A stretch of DNA of 64,000 bases. Origin: Eucommia ulmoides. Taxonomy: Eukaryota; Streptophyta; Magnoliopsida; Garryales; Eucommiaceae. Shown here piece by piece: positions 36,701-48,054 of this stretch (its first letter is position 1; each line of letters begins with the position of its first letter). A program made the position numbers and the translations under genes. A model generated the notes under the pieces. It had not been told where the DNA came from. It saw nothing but the letters and a program-made list of their open reading frames with translations, and ran no database searches. The stretch is taken from contig CM028334.1 of NCBI GenBank assembly GCA_016647705.1, positions 2,976,001-3,040,000 of the forward strand, read 5' to 3'.

Positions 36701-38519
36701 CCATTACCTATTTCTCAATACATTTAGGTCGTGGTAATGTAGCACAAATACGCGACAGTCTAACATGTAATCTAATAGGATCCATGTAATAAATGTTTTT
36801 AGTCTTTTGACAAAATTTAACATTAGTTGTCAGCTACCTAACGCAACCCTTCTCCTTTACTTGGGCTTGGCACCGATAGTGTTAAAAATAAAGCATAAAA
36901 TATGCAAAGGCGGAGTTCCTATATTCATTAGTTCAATGCAAAATGAAATCACTAATTATATATTCAAATTTAACTATAAACGAAATGAACCAATTTTCAA
37001 TACTTTAATTTCATTCTTATTAAAAGTCATTTAATTCAAGTGCAAAGGACTACTAGAGGGAGAGGTAGACCTAAGAAGACGTTGGACAAGACTATTAGAA
37101 TTGATTTGATGAGACTATTAGAATTGATTTGATGATATTAAACCTGACTGAGAGGATGACCCTTGACCGATCACTATGGCGTAAACGGATTCATGTAACC
37201 GACCCTACATAAATGGGACAAAGGCTTAGCTGTTGTAATTTCATTCTTTTTATCTTGGTTAGTACGATAAAGTTGTCAAATATGTTCATTTATTTGAGAG
37301 GAACGACTTGTGCAACTGACCAACAAGATACGGGTTCAAGTTAGATCTACCACTTGTACAACTCATTTGAAATTCGATTGTAATTCCGATTGCTTAATCT
37401 TTTTTATTGCTTAATTTCATATTCGTGTAATTGGTTAGTTTCTCTTAACTTTTCATTGTTTTATTGATGTATCTAAGATTTCTAACGAGGTCCGAGTTAT
37501 CACAAATATTGAGTAGCGCAGCCAGTATGTTTTATGCATAAGAATGGAACTTCTATTTCTGCTATGTTATACTTGCATGAAACATGATTTTCATACTGGC
37601 GATATCAGGTTACCCTAGTTCCATGGAACAATAAAACAAACTATAAAACATGTCTCATTTCATTCATTTTTATAGTCAAAAAATAAGAACGGCACACGGA
37701 CTTGGGCACCCAGTGACAAGCATCACATAGAAGTTCATTCACCTGAGTCTGGTAATTCCAGATGCAAACAGTGCCTGAATATAAACTCGCCAGAATCCTG
37801 CAAAGAGAAAAAGAAATGTGAATCATGAATAATAGAAACTGCCAAAAAAATCTAGAACCAGCTCGAAAGATGCAACCAACAACAAGAGTTCTGTTTTTCG
37901 GATTGAGTTCAAGGCATGTCATAACCCTTTTCAAATAGCTACGATATTAGTATCAATGCTTAAGCAACGAGAGGAAAAGAATAGAAGATCTACCAGCTAC
38001 CACAAGTAGAGAAACATGCCTGAATTTTTTAAATCAAATGCAGGAAATATAGATGTCGACACAAGCAGTTAACCACTGTTGATGCAGAAGTACACTTACC
38101 ATGGCTCTGTTGGATGTAGATCCACACACTTGACTCTCTCCGATCTTTGGGCGAGTTTTCTCTGATCCAGTAGTTCATATCAGGTATAGTTGCAAAATGC
38201 AAACAAGTCTATGGAACGCGAATTGAAAAATGAAATCAAAATGAAATGGTATTAGTACCTTAATTTCGAGTCTGAGAGGCTGTTCCAATCCAATCGCGCA
38301 AACAGAACAACCAAAACCAAAGAGAAACACGATTCCGTTAAATCAAAACATTATACACTCGATCCAGTAATTCTAAATCATTAACCAAACACTAACGAAT
38401 TTCAGTCACGGAGCGTAAATTTCACGTACTTAAATCGTACATATGCCAGATCTAAATTGAATAATCGAAATGTGGAAGCCAACTCTCAATTGACAATAAA
38501 CCGTTGATGAACTCACCAT
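27729..38519 (-). CDS. COPB2: Coatomer subunit beta-prime (beta'-COP), 23 coding exons
   Basis: Subunit of the COPI coat that returns cargo from Golgi to ER; its WD40 propellers bind dilysine tails (family knowledge). Exons: 38517-38519 (ATG only), 38259-38279, 38100-38161, 37743-37797, 35023-35059, 34585-34910, 34361-34492, 34122-34270, 33944-34012, 33427-33577, 33253-33318, 32472-32660, 32185-32325, 32020-32094, 31658-31926, 31454-31570, 31101-31215, 30839-30910, 30267-30463, 30099-30192, 29162-29268, 28547-28676, 27729-27908. Every junction is GT-AG and in frame, giving 918 aa, the usual plant length. WD units are visible ([28 protein letters not shown]), then an alpha-solenoid and an acidic tail with [21 protein letters not shown]. 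Intron 4 (2.7 kb) holds a LINE. The gene looks intact. Confidence 0.96.
28005..28418. mobile_element. Foldback element in COPB2 last intron
   Basis: Left end GGTTAAATGCCTTTTACCCC, right end GGGCAATTAACCCTTC; arms are complementary over most of their length. It lies inside intron 22 of COPB2 and contributes about 410 of the intron's 638 bases. Confidence 0.6.
29331..29362 (+). repeat. G-run tract in COPB2 intron 20
   Basis: GGGGGGTGGGGGTGGGGG-type runs to 29362, preceded by a (TG)n stretch. The plus strand has four or more G-tracts and could form a quadruplex; the transcript strand is C-rich here. Confidence 0.8.
35220..37250. mobile_element. RTE-like LINE with inverted 5' part in COPB2 intron 4
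   Basis: Minus-strand pieces, read from 36930 down to 35225, resemble in order an RTE-type 5' leader (GGGTTGCGTTAGGTAGCTGA), an endonuclease-like region ([67 protein letters not shown]) and the start of reverse transcriptase ([19 protein letters not shown]). Frameshifts and stops break it. From about 37029 to 37246 the plus strand carries the LINE 3' end ([16 protein letters not shown]-like, then GGGACAAAGGCTTAGCTGTTG). This matches the other tail at 51836-52158. Most of the reverse transcriptase is missing. It is a dead copy. Confidence 0.75.
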
Positions 38520-38736
38520 TTTCGGCTGGCGAAGATTAGAGCTTCCGGTGAATCCGTAGCTTGAACTGCCGAAGAGATCCGAGTGAGATCGAGCTGAACC
38601 AGCCGGAGATGCAGCTACGGCGACTTCTGTCCCAATGGAGCGTTCAACTGACGAGAGAGATCAAGAGAGAGCGTTCAATAGCGCTACCCTCTGTACAATG
38701 AAACGGGGGTGAAGATCTGAGGGAGAAAAATAATGG
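38520..38736 (-). promoter_or_regulatory. COPB2 5' untranslated region and proximal promoter
   Basis: About 200 bases, less A+T rich than the surroundings, upstream of the ATG. The exon end GAAAATG|GTGAGT shows that the leader and the ATG share exon 1. No obvious TATA box is seen. A foldback element begins at 38737, so the intact promoter is short or includes transposon DNA. Confidence 0.5.
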
Positions 38737-39732
38737 ATGAATTGTCTTTTACCGACCGCTATTTTATCTAATTATTATATTATTACCCGTTACTTCAAAA
38801 AGTTACATTTCACCTGGTTTTACTTTGAACAAAATGAACATAATTAAATTTTTTATCCAATTTTTTAAATAAAATAGACGAAATTATCTCTTTATTTTAA
38901 TTTTAATTTAATATTTTATTATATATTTTTTTTTTAAAATAAATAGCAAAAAATGTTAACACAGTAAATTTATAAATATGTCATTGATTATCTTCGTCGT
39001 GCTGTCTCCAGAAAGATTCTTGTACAAATCCTTAACACCGGGGAGTGATCCCAATGAAGGACATTCGGCGTGAGAGTAAGTATATGGCGAAGAGAAATAT
39101 AAAGCTAAACGTTGAATGTAATGTTGCGGTATTGTGCAATATCACATCATACCTGAGCCCATATCTTACCTAGGTATTTATACAATCCTTGGCCAATTTT
39201 GGAGAGAGAATGAAATGCCTCGTCACCAATTCTGTTATAGCGTAATGATTGCTCTGTCATTTGCTTGTTCTCTGCGCCAGACGAATATTCTTTGTTGATT
39301 TGGTGGTGACTCACCCCTTGGCAGTCACCATCGCACTTCGGTTATACCTGAGGACCTGACCCTGGCTGGCTGGGGATGGATCCTGGGTTTCTTTAAAGGC
39401 ATCGCTCTTTCCCTGAGCGTTTGGCCTATCGAAAGTGATGGAACTGGGTCTAAGATGGGCATCCAGGCCTTTGTCAATAGGTTATTTGGGTTTTCAGAGT
39501 GGGCGGCCAAGGACCAAATTCACCACCATAAAAATAAAGGATATCTATTTCATCCAAAAAATGGATAAAAATTTTAATTTCATCTGTTTTTAAGCATATT
39601 CTATTAATTTAAATAGAAAAAAATTAGTTTATCACTTTATTTAAAATATAAATAGGTAAAATATAATTTTTTAAAATAAATAAAAATAAAGTGATAATTA
39701 AACAAAGTAGAAGGAGTAAAAGACAATTTATC
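38737..39732. mobile_element. Foldback element interrupted by an LTR-like insert
   Basis: The left arm (38737 to about 38955, starting GAATTGTCTTTTAC) and the right arm (about 39530-39732, ending GTAAAAGACAATTTATCC) pair as in the intact copy at 27003-27492. Between them, about 38975-39525, lies a compositionally different block of near-balanced G+C. On the minus strand it reads CAAGGATTGTATAAATACC (a TATA-like motif) and looks like a solo LTR or LTR fragment. No coding. Confidence 0.5.
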
Positions 39733-40180
39733 CCCAAAATACCTATAAGCGGGTGATTTATTATAGTTTTGCTCCATTGATTAATCCCTCAACTATGATC
39801 AATTTTAGCAGTATTAATCTAAAGTTCGAGGATTTAATCATAATTAAAAAAAAATACTAATTTTTCATAATCAAATCGATTAATTAAGTTAAAATGTCAT
39901 TCGATTAATATTTTTATTCATACTATGAGTTTTTCGTGCCTAATGACACTATATCAATTTTTAAATTTATAGGTATAAAAACATAATAAATAATAAAAAT
40001 AGAGTAGTAGAGTGTGTGTGTGTGTATATATATAATTAAAAGGTATAAAATGTAATGTAACTTAACTGTTGTGAATTAGGGGTGTGAAATTTTTAAACCG
40101 GAATTTCTCTGCAAAAAACTTTAAAAAATCAATTGCATCAACATTTCTTTCGAATCATTCCCCCTTCGTGAAAAGACATT

Positions 40181-40434
40181 CATGGTGTGTTTGTTTGGGC
40201 GAAAAAAAATTATGGAGAAGAAAATAAAAACAAAAATAAGATAAAAAACGAGGAGGAAAAAACTTGTTTGGTATAGATAGAAAATGGAAAGAAAAATAAA
40301 ATAGAGAGGAAAATGCACAATTTTCAAAACAATTTTTTTTCCTCACTAATTTGGGAGGAAAATGAAATAAAACGAGAGAGAGTAAAATCCATTAAAATTA
40401 ATTGATTTTCTTTATTTCCCAACCAAACAACATT
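40181..40434. mobile_element. MITE-like element
   Basis: About 250 bases between GGTGTGTTTGTTTGGGCG and CCCAACCAAACAACATT, imperfect inverted repeats. The interior is A-rich on the left (GGAGAAGAAAATAAAAAC) and balanced on the right. No clear target duplication. No gene is seen in 39733-42448 otherwise; a repeat-family copy lies at about 41140-41325 (ending AACACTAATCAAACGCCACC). Confidence 0.45.
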
Positions 40435-42448
40435 AAAAAAAAAAATACATTCCCTTAAAAAAAAAATCTTGATTTATTAATAACTAAGGATTCTAGTGCC
40501 TAAAGACACTATGAAATCCTTAAGTTTATAAACGTAAAAAAAAATAATAAAAAATTATTAATAAAACACATATATGAAACTTGAAATGTATAAAGTACAA
40601 TTAAATTTAACCGTTTTGGAAGTTGAAGTGTAAAATTTTTAAACGAGAATTTTTTCACTAAATATTTCATCGTTTTGAGTGAGTTAAGTGGTATAGAGAA
40701 GTCTGAACCGTTAAAATGTCTTTCCGTGCTATTTTTTTTTCTCCAAATTTATCATGAAAATATGAAAATCATTGGAAAAATTATGGATAAATGGACTTGT
40801 TCTAAAAATTATGGTACAATGAAATGCAAGGCCCAATCTAATGCAGTGAGCATAGCCCCATTGAGTATATAGGCTTGTCAAGCTCAAGTAATAATTTGGA
40901 TGGGCTTAGTCCAAGCTTAAGTGGCACAAGAAGTGCATTTTGACCCAATTCCATTTTTTTTTTGTTGCTCAGTGTATTCCTGCATCACAGTTGGCGGAGA
41001 CTAATCTCTCGAGGTATTGTCAGGCGCCAGAAACGGGAACTTTTTCTAACAAAGCACTTTCCATACACAACCCCCACAGTTCGAACCTGGGATGGTTGTT
41101 TAAGGAGTTCAAGCTCCTTACTCTTGAACTAACTCATGTTGGTATCCAATTCCATTTAATGATGTTAAAAGGAAATAGAATTATATCGTTACCAAACGTA
41201 ATTTTGTTCCCAGAAAAAAATAAAATTATATCATTACCAAACGCGATTTTGTTCCCAGAAGGAAACCGAATTCTCATCTCAAGTGGAATGGAAAAAATGG
41301 AAACACTAATCAAACGCCACCTTAAAAATCAACAATTTCTGGAGTGGTTACTTGCAGATACCTAAAGAATAACGTATTATTTGATGTTTACGATCCAAAA
41401 GTTATGTGTATATATATATATATATATTCTTGGAGAATGTGAAGATATATCGATTCACGATAATTTAAAATTAAAACCAGAACTAATCACAATGATATAG
41501 ATAAGCTTTTAGAGATAAGGTACAAACATACTATCAGCGTGAGATTGACAATCTCAATGTCGTGATTTCACATTTCAACTCAAGATTTAAACTAATTTGT
41601 GTATTTAGGGTTGAAATTTCAATGAACAAATGATCAATATTTACATAGGTAAATTTCAATGACACTCTCTCTCATTTAAAAATTTTATAAGAATATCCCT
41701 CTCATTTTGAAAATATCAGGGACACCCCCTATAGGTAGTTGTAAAAATAAGATTACAACTTTAACCTTGTTATTGTATTATTAAAAAAAATCTCATATGT
41801 AATTATCTAATAAGAAGAATTAATAGTTGTTCCATCCACATGCGTATTTATTTTCTTACTTGTTAATTAATATTAGATTTTTTTTTTTAAACTTTTATTC
41901 AATTGTCGGGTACACCTCGGAAAATTTTCACAAGAATTTTATTTATGAAAAATAAAAAGTCAAATTAAGTTAAAGCATTTTTCAAATATGCTAATTTTTT
42001 AAATTATATCACAAAATTTATTTATTTAAATTTTCATGTCATAATTTATTTTAAAATTCATGTTCACAAAAATATTGCATCAATATTGTTTGTAAAGTTT
42101 TTTTTTTTTTTTTTTCTTTTCTTTGTTTTTATCAAGTCCCATTTCAAAAGAAAAAAATTGTAGACCAAATTATAATGGTTTCCGCTTTAGTGTAAAAAAA
42201 ATAGTTTTTTTATAATATATATAAATATATATTTTTAATTTTTTAGTTTAATTAATTTTTCTATCAAATGGTTGGAGAAATTCTCATGCATGAATTTTCA
42301 GGGTGTCGTTGTTGGGTTTTCAAAATAACAATGAGTTTCGATGATATTTTTAAAATAAGAGGATTTCCAATGGGAAATGTCACTTAAATTTATCCATATT
42401 TTTAAAATGAGGGGGATTCCAACGGGACGTCACTTAAATTTATCCACA

Positions 42449-43737
42449 TTTACATGATAGTTCTTAACATAAAAAATACATTTTTAAAACTAAATTTCTG
42501 AAAACATGGTGGTTGAATCTTATTTACAGAGATAGGGTAAAACGCAGATTGGAAATGCGTTTTTAAAAAACAAAGAAAAAATGAAAAACGCATTTAGAAA
42601 ATGCGTTTCTCAAAAAAAAAAAAAAAAAAAACGCAAACAGGGTTTACCCCCCCCCAAAAAAAAAAGGTTTTGCCTGATAAAATTTTAAAGTTTTCGGTAA
42701 TTTTGAGTTGATTAATGGTAGTCTATCGATATTTTAAATAAATCTAATTTTTTTTTTTGTATAAATTACGTTTAAAACACTCTATAATACTTTTTACAAC
42801 ACTAAAAACGGACAAGTGGATGAATTTTAAAAAATCGTCAAAGTTGACCAGATGAGCTGTTTCGATAACAGCGGAATTTTTTTGGGCAATTTGGAATTAA
42901 CAAAAGACTGCATGTTTGTAACAGAAATGAACTAAATTTTTTGTAGATAAATTATGTTCATAACACTACATAACAAAACTTAAAACACTAAAAACGGACT
43001 AATGAATAATTTTTAAATAATCGTCAAAGTTGATCCGATGAGTAAATAACGGTGGTCTATTGATATTTAAAAATTATTCACTTATCAGACCAATTTTGAC
43101 GATTATTTAAAAATTATTCACTAGTCCGTTTTTAGTGTTTTAAATTTTTCTATATAGTGTTATGAACATAGTTTATTTACAAAAAATTTGGTTCATTTCT
43201 GTTACGGACATGCAGTCTTTTGTTAATTCCAAATTGCCCAAAAAAATTCCGCCGTTATCGAAACAGTTCATCTGGTCAACTTTAACGATTTTTTAAAACT
43301 CATCCACTTGTCCGTTTTTAGTGTTGTAAAAAGTATTATGCAGCGTTTTGAACATAATTTATGCACAAAAAAAAATAGATTTATTTAAAATATCGATAAA
43401 CCACCATTAATCAACTCAAATTTGCTAAAAACTTTATCAGGCCAAAACTTTTTTTTTTTTGGGTAAACCCTGTTTGCGTAATTTTTTTATTTTTTATTTT
43501 TTGAGAAACGCATTTTTAAAATGCGTTTCTTCTTCTTTCTTTCTTTTTTGGTTTTTCTTTGAGAAATGCATTTTCTAAATGCGTTTTTCATTTTTTTTTT
43601 GTTTTTTAAAAACGTATTTTGGAAATGCGTTTTATTCTGCGTTTTACCCCATCTCCGTAAATAAAATTCAACCAACATGTTTTCAGAAATTAAGTTTTAA
43701 AAATGTATTTTTTATGTTAAGAACTCTTTACATGATA
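42449..43737. mobile_element. Mutator-like foldback element with 11-bp target duplication
   Basis: The element proper is 42460-43726 (1267 bases). Direct repeats TTTACATGATA flank it at 42449-42459 and 43727-43737. It begins GTTCTTAACATAAAAAATAC and ends GTATTTTTTATGTTAAGAAC plus TC. The two arms, about 600 bases each, are inverted copies up to a short centre near 43050-43080 (for example GACCAGATGAGCTGTTTCGA against TCGAAACAGTTCATCTGGTC). No coding region. The long arms and the target-duplication length fit foldback MULEs. Confidence 0.8.
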
Positions 43738-43764
43738 TTGGCCAATTCATATCTAGAGTTACAC

Positions 43765-45470
43765 TTAGGTTGTGTTTGGGTAAGGGATTTGTGAAATGAA
43801 GGGATTTCAAAATTCAGGATTTTGAAATCTCTTTATTTCACAAATCCTTTGTTTGGATAGTTATTTGAACTGAAGTATTTGAACGTGTAATTTACAATTC
43901 CTTTGTTTGGATAGATAAAATATTTATAAACAGAATTTACATGTTTATTGATTTTTAAGTTTATATAAATATTTAACAACATGCTAATATTAATTCACCG
44001 CAGTAAATTCACGGCAAAAGATTTTCCAAATCTAAATTACACACGATTGTCTACAAAAACAAAATTAAATATAATTGTCCACAATTAGACGTATTGTCCC
44101 CAAAAAATAACTTAAAAACTAGTTAAGAAAATAAAATTGAACAAACCATAAACCATAAATCTATTTTTTGGGGAAACAATTTAAGAGGTAAATTTTTTTG
44201 TACTCGTCCGAGAGTCTTTTAAGTGTGTCAAATTTCTGCTCATCTTCTTGAAGCAAATTCAATGCACGGCAAATGATTTCTTTGTCAAGCTCTGAAATCA
44301 CAGTAAGAACTTCAAAAACTTCCGGAGACTTCGATGAGGGGGTTGAGGGGGTCGAGGTGTTTAGTTTAAAATAAGATTCTACAGTATTAGCCAACCTCAC
44401 AAATGCAGTTTCAACACCTTCTCCCGTAGCTCGGTCTTTTGCACACAAGTCACAATTATAGCAAGCATAACCATAGTGATATCCATTTCTTCTTTCTCTT
44501 CCTCCTTTCTTAAGTGTTTACGATTTCTTTGCACGATTTGTTGATCCATTACTCTTGTAGAGATAAAAATAAAAAATAAAAAACACCACAAAATTATTCA
44601 ATTATTGATGAGAATGAGCACAAAATATCGAAATCTACAAAATACACTACAAATCACCACAAAATGCCCAAGAAATTCATACTTTCCCATAATAGATCTA
44701 GCAAAAAATTGAACCCTAATTTATTCACAAAATTAATAATATGCAAATAGTTGAACCCTAATTTATTCAGAAAATTCACAAAAATGCACTAATTGAACCC
44801 TAATTTATTCACAAAATGCACAAATGGAACCTAATTTATTCCCAAAATGCACAAATGGAACCCATTATTCAGGAAAAGAACAAATAAACAAATAACCAAC
44901 CTAGATCTAGGGTGAAATTGAAACAAACAATTAGATCTACATCAAATTGAGCAAGAAATATAGAAAAGAAATGACAAAAAACCTGTTCTTGCCTTCAAGC
45001 GCCGTCGTCTTCAGCTCACAAGTCGTCACCGTTCAGATTTGTTCGTCCGATTGTGCAATGGTGGTCGTCGTTTAGCCTAGATCGTCGTTAGCTTCGGTCG
45101 TCGTCTTCAACACCGGTGGTCGTCGCCAGATCCGTTCGTCCGACTGTGCGATGGTGGTCGTCGTTTAGCCTAGATCGTTGCCGTCAGCTCTGGTGGTCGT
45201 CATCAGATCCGGTCGTCTTCTCACAAGTCGTCGTCGAACGTTGGTAGCGAGCTGAAAGCTCTCGATTGATTTTCCAAATCCTTTGCTTGAATGGATTTCT
45301 CAAATCCCACGTCTCCCAAATTCATTTCTAAATCCCTCCATTCACCCAAAAAAGAATTTTCCAAATCCCTTCTCCTATTACCCAAACAAGAGATTTGCTA
45401 AAAATGAATTTCAAAATCCCCTGACCAATTGAAATCCCTCCTACAAATCCTTCATCCAAATACAACCTTA
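43765..45470. mobile_element. PIF/Harbinger-type element
   Basis: The element is 43768-45467 (1700 bases), flanked by TTA at 43765-43767 and 45468-45470. Ends are GGTTGTGTTTGGGTAAGGG and its imperfect partner CATCCAAATACAACC. Subterminal parts are also inverted (GGGATTTGTGAAATG against AAATTCATTTCTAAATCCC). It carries a remnant coding frame on the minus strand (44161-44549) and a G+C-richer GTCGTCGTC block at about 45000-45240, which has a tandem copy of about 97 bases. No transposase is left, so it is non-autonomous. Confidence 0.75.
44161..44549 (-). pseudogene. Fragment of a Harbinger-associated MYB/SANT-like protein
   Basis: A frame from 44448 to 44161 reads ..GEGVETAFVRLANTVESYF to a C-terminal EVLTVISELDKEIICRALNL followed by SDEYKKIYLLN. 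This resembles the C terminus of the MYB/SANT-like proteins carried beside PIF/Harbinger transposases. A second frame opens with ATG at 44549 (MDQQIVQRNRKHLRKEEEKE) and overlaps in a different register, as if a frameshift or internal deletion had joined two parts. There is no DNA-binding domain left. It lies inside the element 43768-45467. A small real gene is possible but less likely. Confidence 0.45.
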
Positions 45471-46209
45471 GGACTTATTTGATAATCAAATTAGGCACTT
45501 AAAACTTATTATATTAAACACTTAATTAATTAAATTTGTTTGATAAATACAATTAAAATCATTTAATTAATTAAGCTAACTTAAAAATTAAGTCAAAATT
45601 TAAGTGAAGACTCCTCAACTTAATTCATTTTGCTTAATTCATTTTACTTCTATAGAAGGTAAATAACTATAAATAATGCCTCATACTTGTTTTGATTTTT
45701 TTTTTAACTGTTTTTTTATATTTTATATTTCACTTAATTATTTATTATTGAATTTTATCTACGTACTGTTCTAAGAAGAGCGATGACATTTGCGGTGATT
45801 CTTCTTATGAGGTACTATTTCTTCTTCATCTTCTTCCGATTGATCTATGTTATGTGTAATTTTATAGCAATTTTTTCGAATTCCTATTGACATTGCTGAA
45901 ATCTGTTGATACTTAAGTGCTTATATGTTCTACGTGTTTCATTGATTTGGTTGATTGAGAAGTAAATTTCAAATTTAGATTTTTTTTAATCTTGATTTAA
46001 GGATAGTTATGTAAATTAAATAATTTCAACATTCAAATTGTGTAATTATCAAACAAACAAAAAAATTCAGCACTTAAATTTTCAGCATTTAAAATTTAAT
46101 GTTATCAAACAACCTTCTTAAATTTTCAGCACTTAAAATTTAAGCACTTAATTTTCAACACTTAAATTTTCAGCACTTAAAAATTAAGTGGTTATCAAAC
46201 ATGCCCTTA
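45468..46209. mobile_element. Tourist-type element abutting the Harbinger element
   Basis: The element is 45471-46206, between TTA at 45468-45470 (shared with the previous element) and TTA at 46207-46209. Ends GGACTTATTTGATAA and TTATCAAACATGCCC are inverted repeats. The right arm repeats TTTTCAGCACTTAAA several times. No coding capacity. Confidence 0.65.
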
Positions 46210-46695
46210 GGTTCCGTTTGTTAATATAATTCACCATTTAAAGCTGAATGTATTAAGTACTTACTAAATTAAGTACGTTTGATAACAAAATAAAATAATT
46301 ACTTAAAATATAAATATACTTAACAAAAATTTCAAAAATTTAAGTAATGCGTAACTCACTTATTTTTTTTAATATTTTTCACTTAAAACAATCAAAAGTC
46401 TATCTAGTACGACCATCATTCAACATAAATATTATAAAATTATACTCCCAAAAAAAATGGTATTCAAATAATTATAGATAAAAAAATATTAAATTTAAAA
46501 AAAAATATATATAGAGAGAGAGAGATAAAATTGTACAGAAAAAAAAAAGAAAAAATTATTTTAGGGACAATAATTTATATAAAGACATTTTTTTTAAGCT
46601 AAAAGTATTAAAAATAGAAATACAACACTTAATATTTCAGCACTTATAATTCAACACTTACCTAAACACTTAATTTTTAGTTTTATTAGCCCTTA
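46207..46695. mobile_element. Third TTA-bounded element of the chain
   Basis: 46210-46692 lies between TTA at 46207-46209 and TTA at 46693-46695. Its first bases are GGTTCCGTTTGTTAAT and its last TTTTATTAGCCC. The outer match is weak, but inner GCTGAATGTATTAAGT is inverted as ACTTAATATTTCAGC. It is related to the neighbour by the CACTTAA/CAGCACTTA words. An old or rearranged copy. Confidence 0.45.
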
Positions 46696-48054
46696 GTTTT
46701 GGCATTTAAGAGAATACGGTGAACTTCACGTGATTATACGTCCATTTAGGCATGGATTTCAACAACTAGTGGTGGAGCCACATTAGGCCGTGGGGTACTT
46801 AAGTCCCTCAACTCTTGGAAATTTTTATTTTTATCCTTAAATCTATTTAAAATTTTAATTTTAATTAAAATCTTTAAAATTTTACATAAATCCCATGATT
46901 TATATAAATATCTAAAAAAATTAGAGAATCTTGTTGAGAGGTCCCAAGATTCAAAAAATCATTTTCTAAGAATTATTTTACGTGTTAAAAAAATACTGTT
47001 ATAAGATCCCGCAGAGTGATGATTTTATGGGACGGAACCTTTCACCAAATTTTCCAAAAAATTATCCCCCTAAATTGATTTTTCTAGACCCACCACTATC
47101 TAAGCCATCCTGCATTCTCATCTCAGGCATCGTTGTAGTGGCTCCATTTGGTGCAAGTACTCTACTACAATACAAACTTAAAAAACCTAACAACTATCAA
47201 CAAGTTCAGTCTGACTAAAATTCCAACTTCACGAGTACCTTTCTGTCGTCAACTCTTACTTTCACATATCCGTCTTGGACAAAATTCAAAAGGAAATATC
47301 ATACAAAATCACATGCCCAAATCATTATTTCTCGAGTCACTTCTCCCCCTACCACATGATACATATATAATTTAATGGAACTTTTTATGTTCAACTACCA
47401 CAACATGTTCCACACTTCGAGGCATTTGAGTGTGTTCACCACCTTTGATGTTAAATATACCATACAAAATTGATTTTGAAATTCATTGTGACAACCTAAG
47501 TTGACATCTTTAGGTATAGACTAGAACTACTACTCACGAGACCACACAAAATGAGTGTGTTCAAATATAGATATGATTAATACTTAGAAGCAACAAAGGG
47601 CAATATGTAGCACTAACATGAATGGATATGGTATATTCCAAAGAATAAACTTCTCCACTATGCCTTCTTCCTCTCATGATCACCATTTTTTTTCTTAATT
47701 GGCATAGGAGCCAAAAGCCTAGTTAAAATAGTGATCAAAATAAAAAGACCCATTTCCTTCTTTCTTCTTTGAATTTTTGGGTTATAATGAATAGTCCACG
47801 AATAATTTTTCCATGTAAAAATTTTAGTCCATACAGTCTATGTATTACAATAATTTTTTTGGAAGCCAAAATTTTCATATAAAAAATTACGGTAATTTTA
47901 TAGCGTACAATAACTTTTGACTTTTGACAGAATTATTAAACTTTTAAAAAATTTATTGTATCGAATGAATTGGATGAATAGTAAATTGTAAAAGTTGGGA
48001 TTATGACCAAAAAAAAAACTTGTTTTTATTGATAATCTATATAATAAGTGTATC
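46696..48054. other. A+T-rich intergenic DNA
   Basis: No gene, RNA or bounded element that I can support. The segment 46980-47400 is slightly richer in C and has short open frames with no family resemblance; it may be an eroded retrotransposon untranslated region. Confidence 0.4.

Noticed and set aside
40940-41365. 141-codon plus-strand open frame
   Set aside because: Second half is a copy of the dispersed repeat family; the first half has a SINE-like GTTCGAAC word but no protein similarity that I recognise.
46982-47375. Overlapping 78- and 75-codon frames
   Set aside because: No recognisable domain, no intron signals, A+T-rich surroundings.
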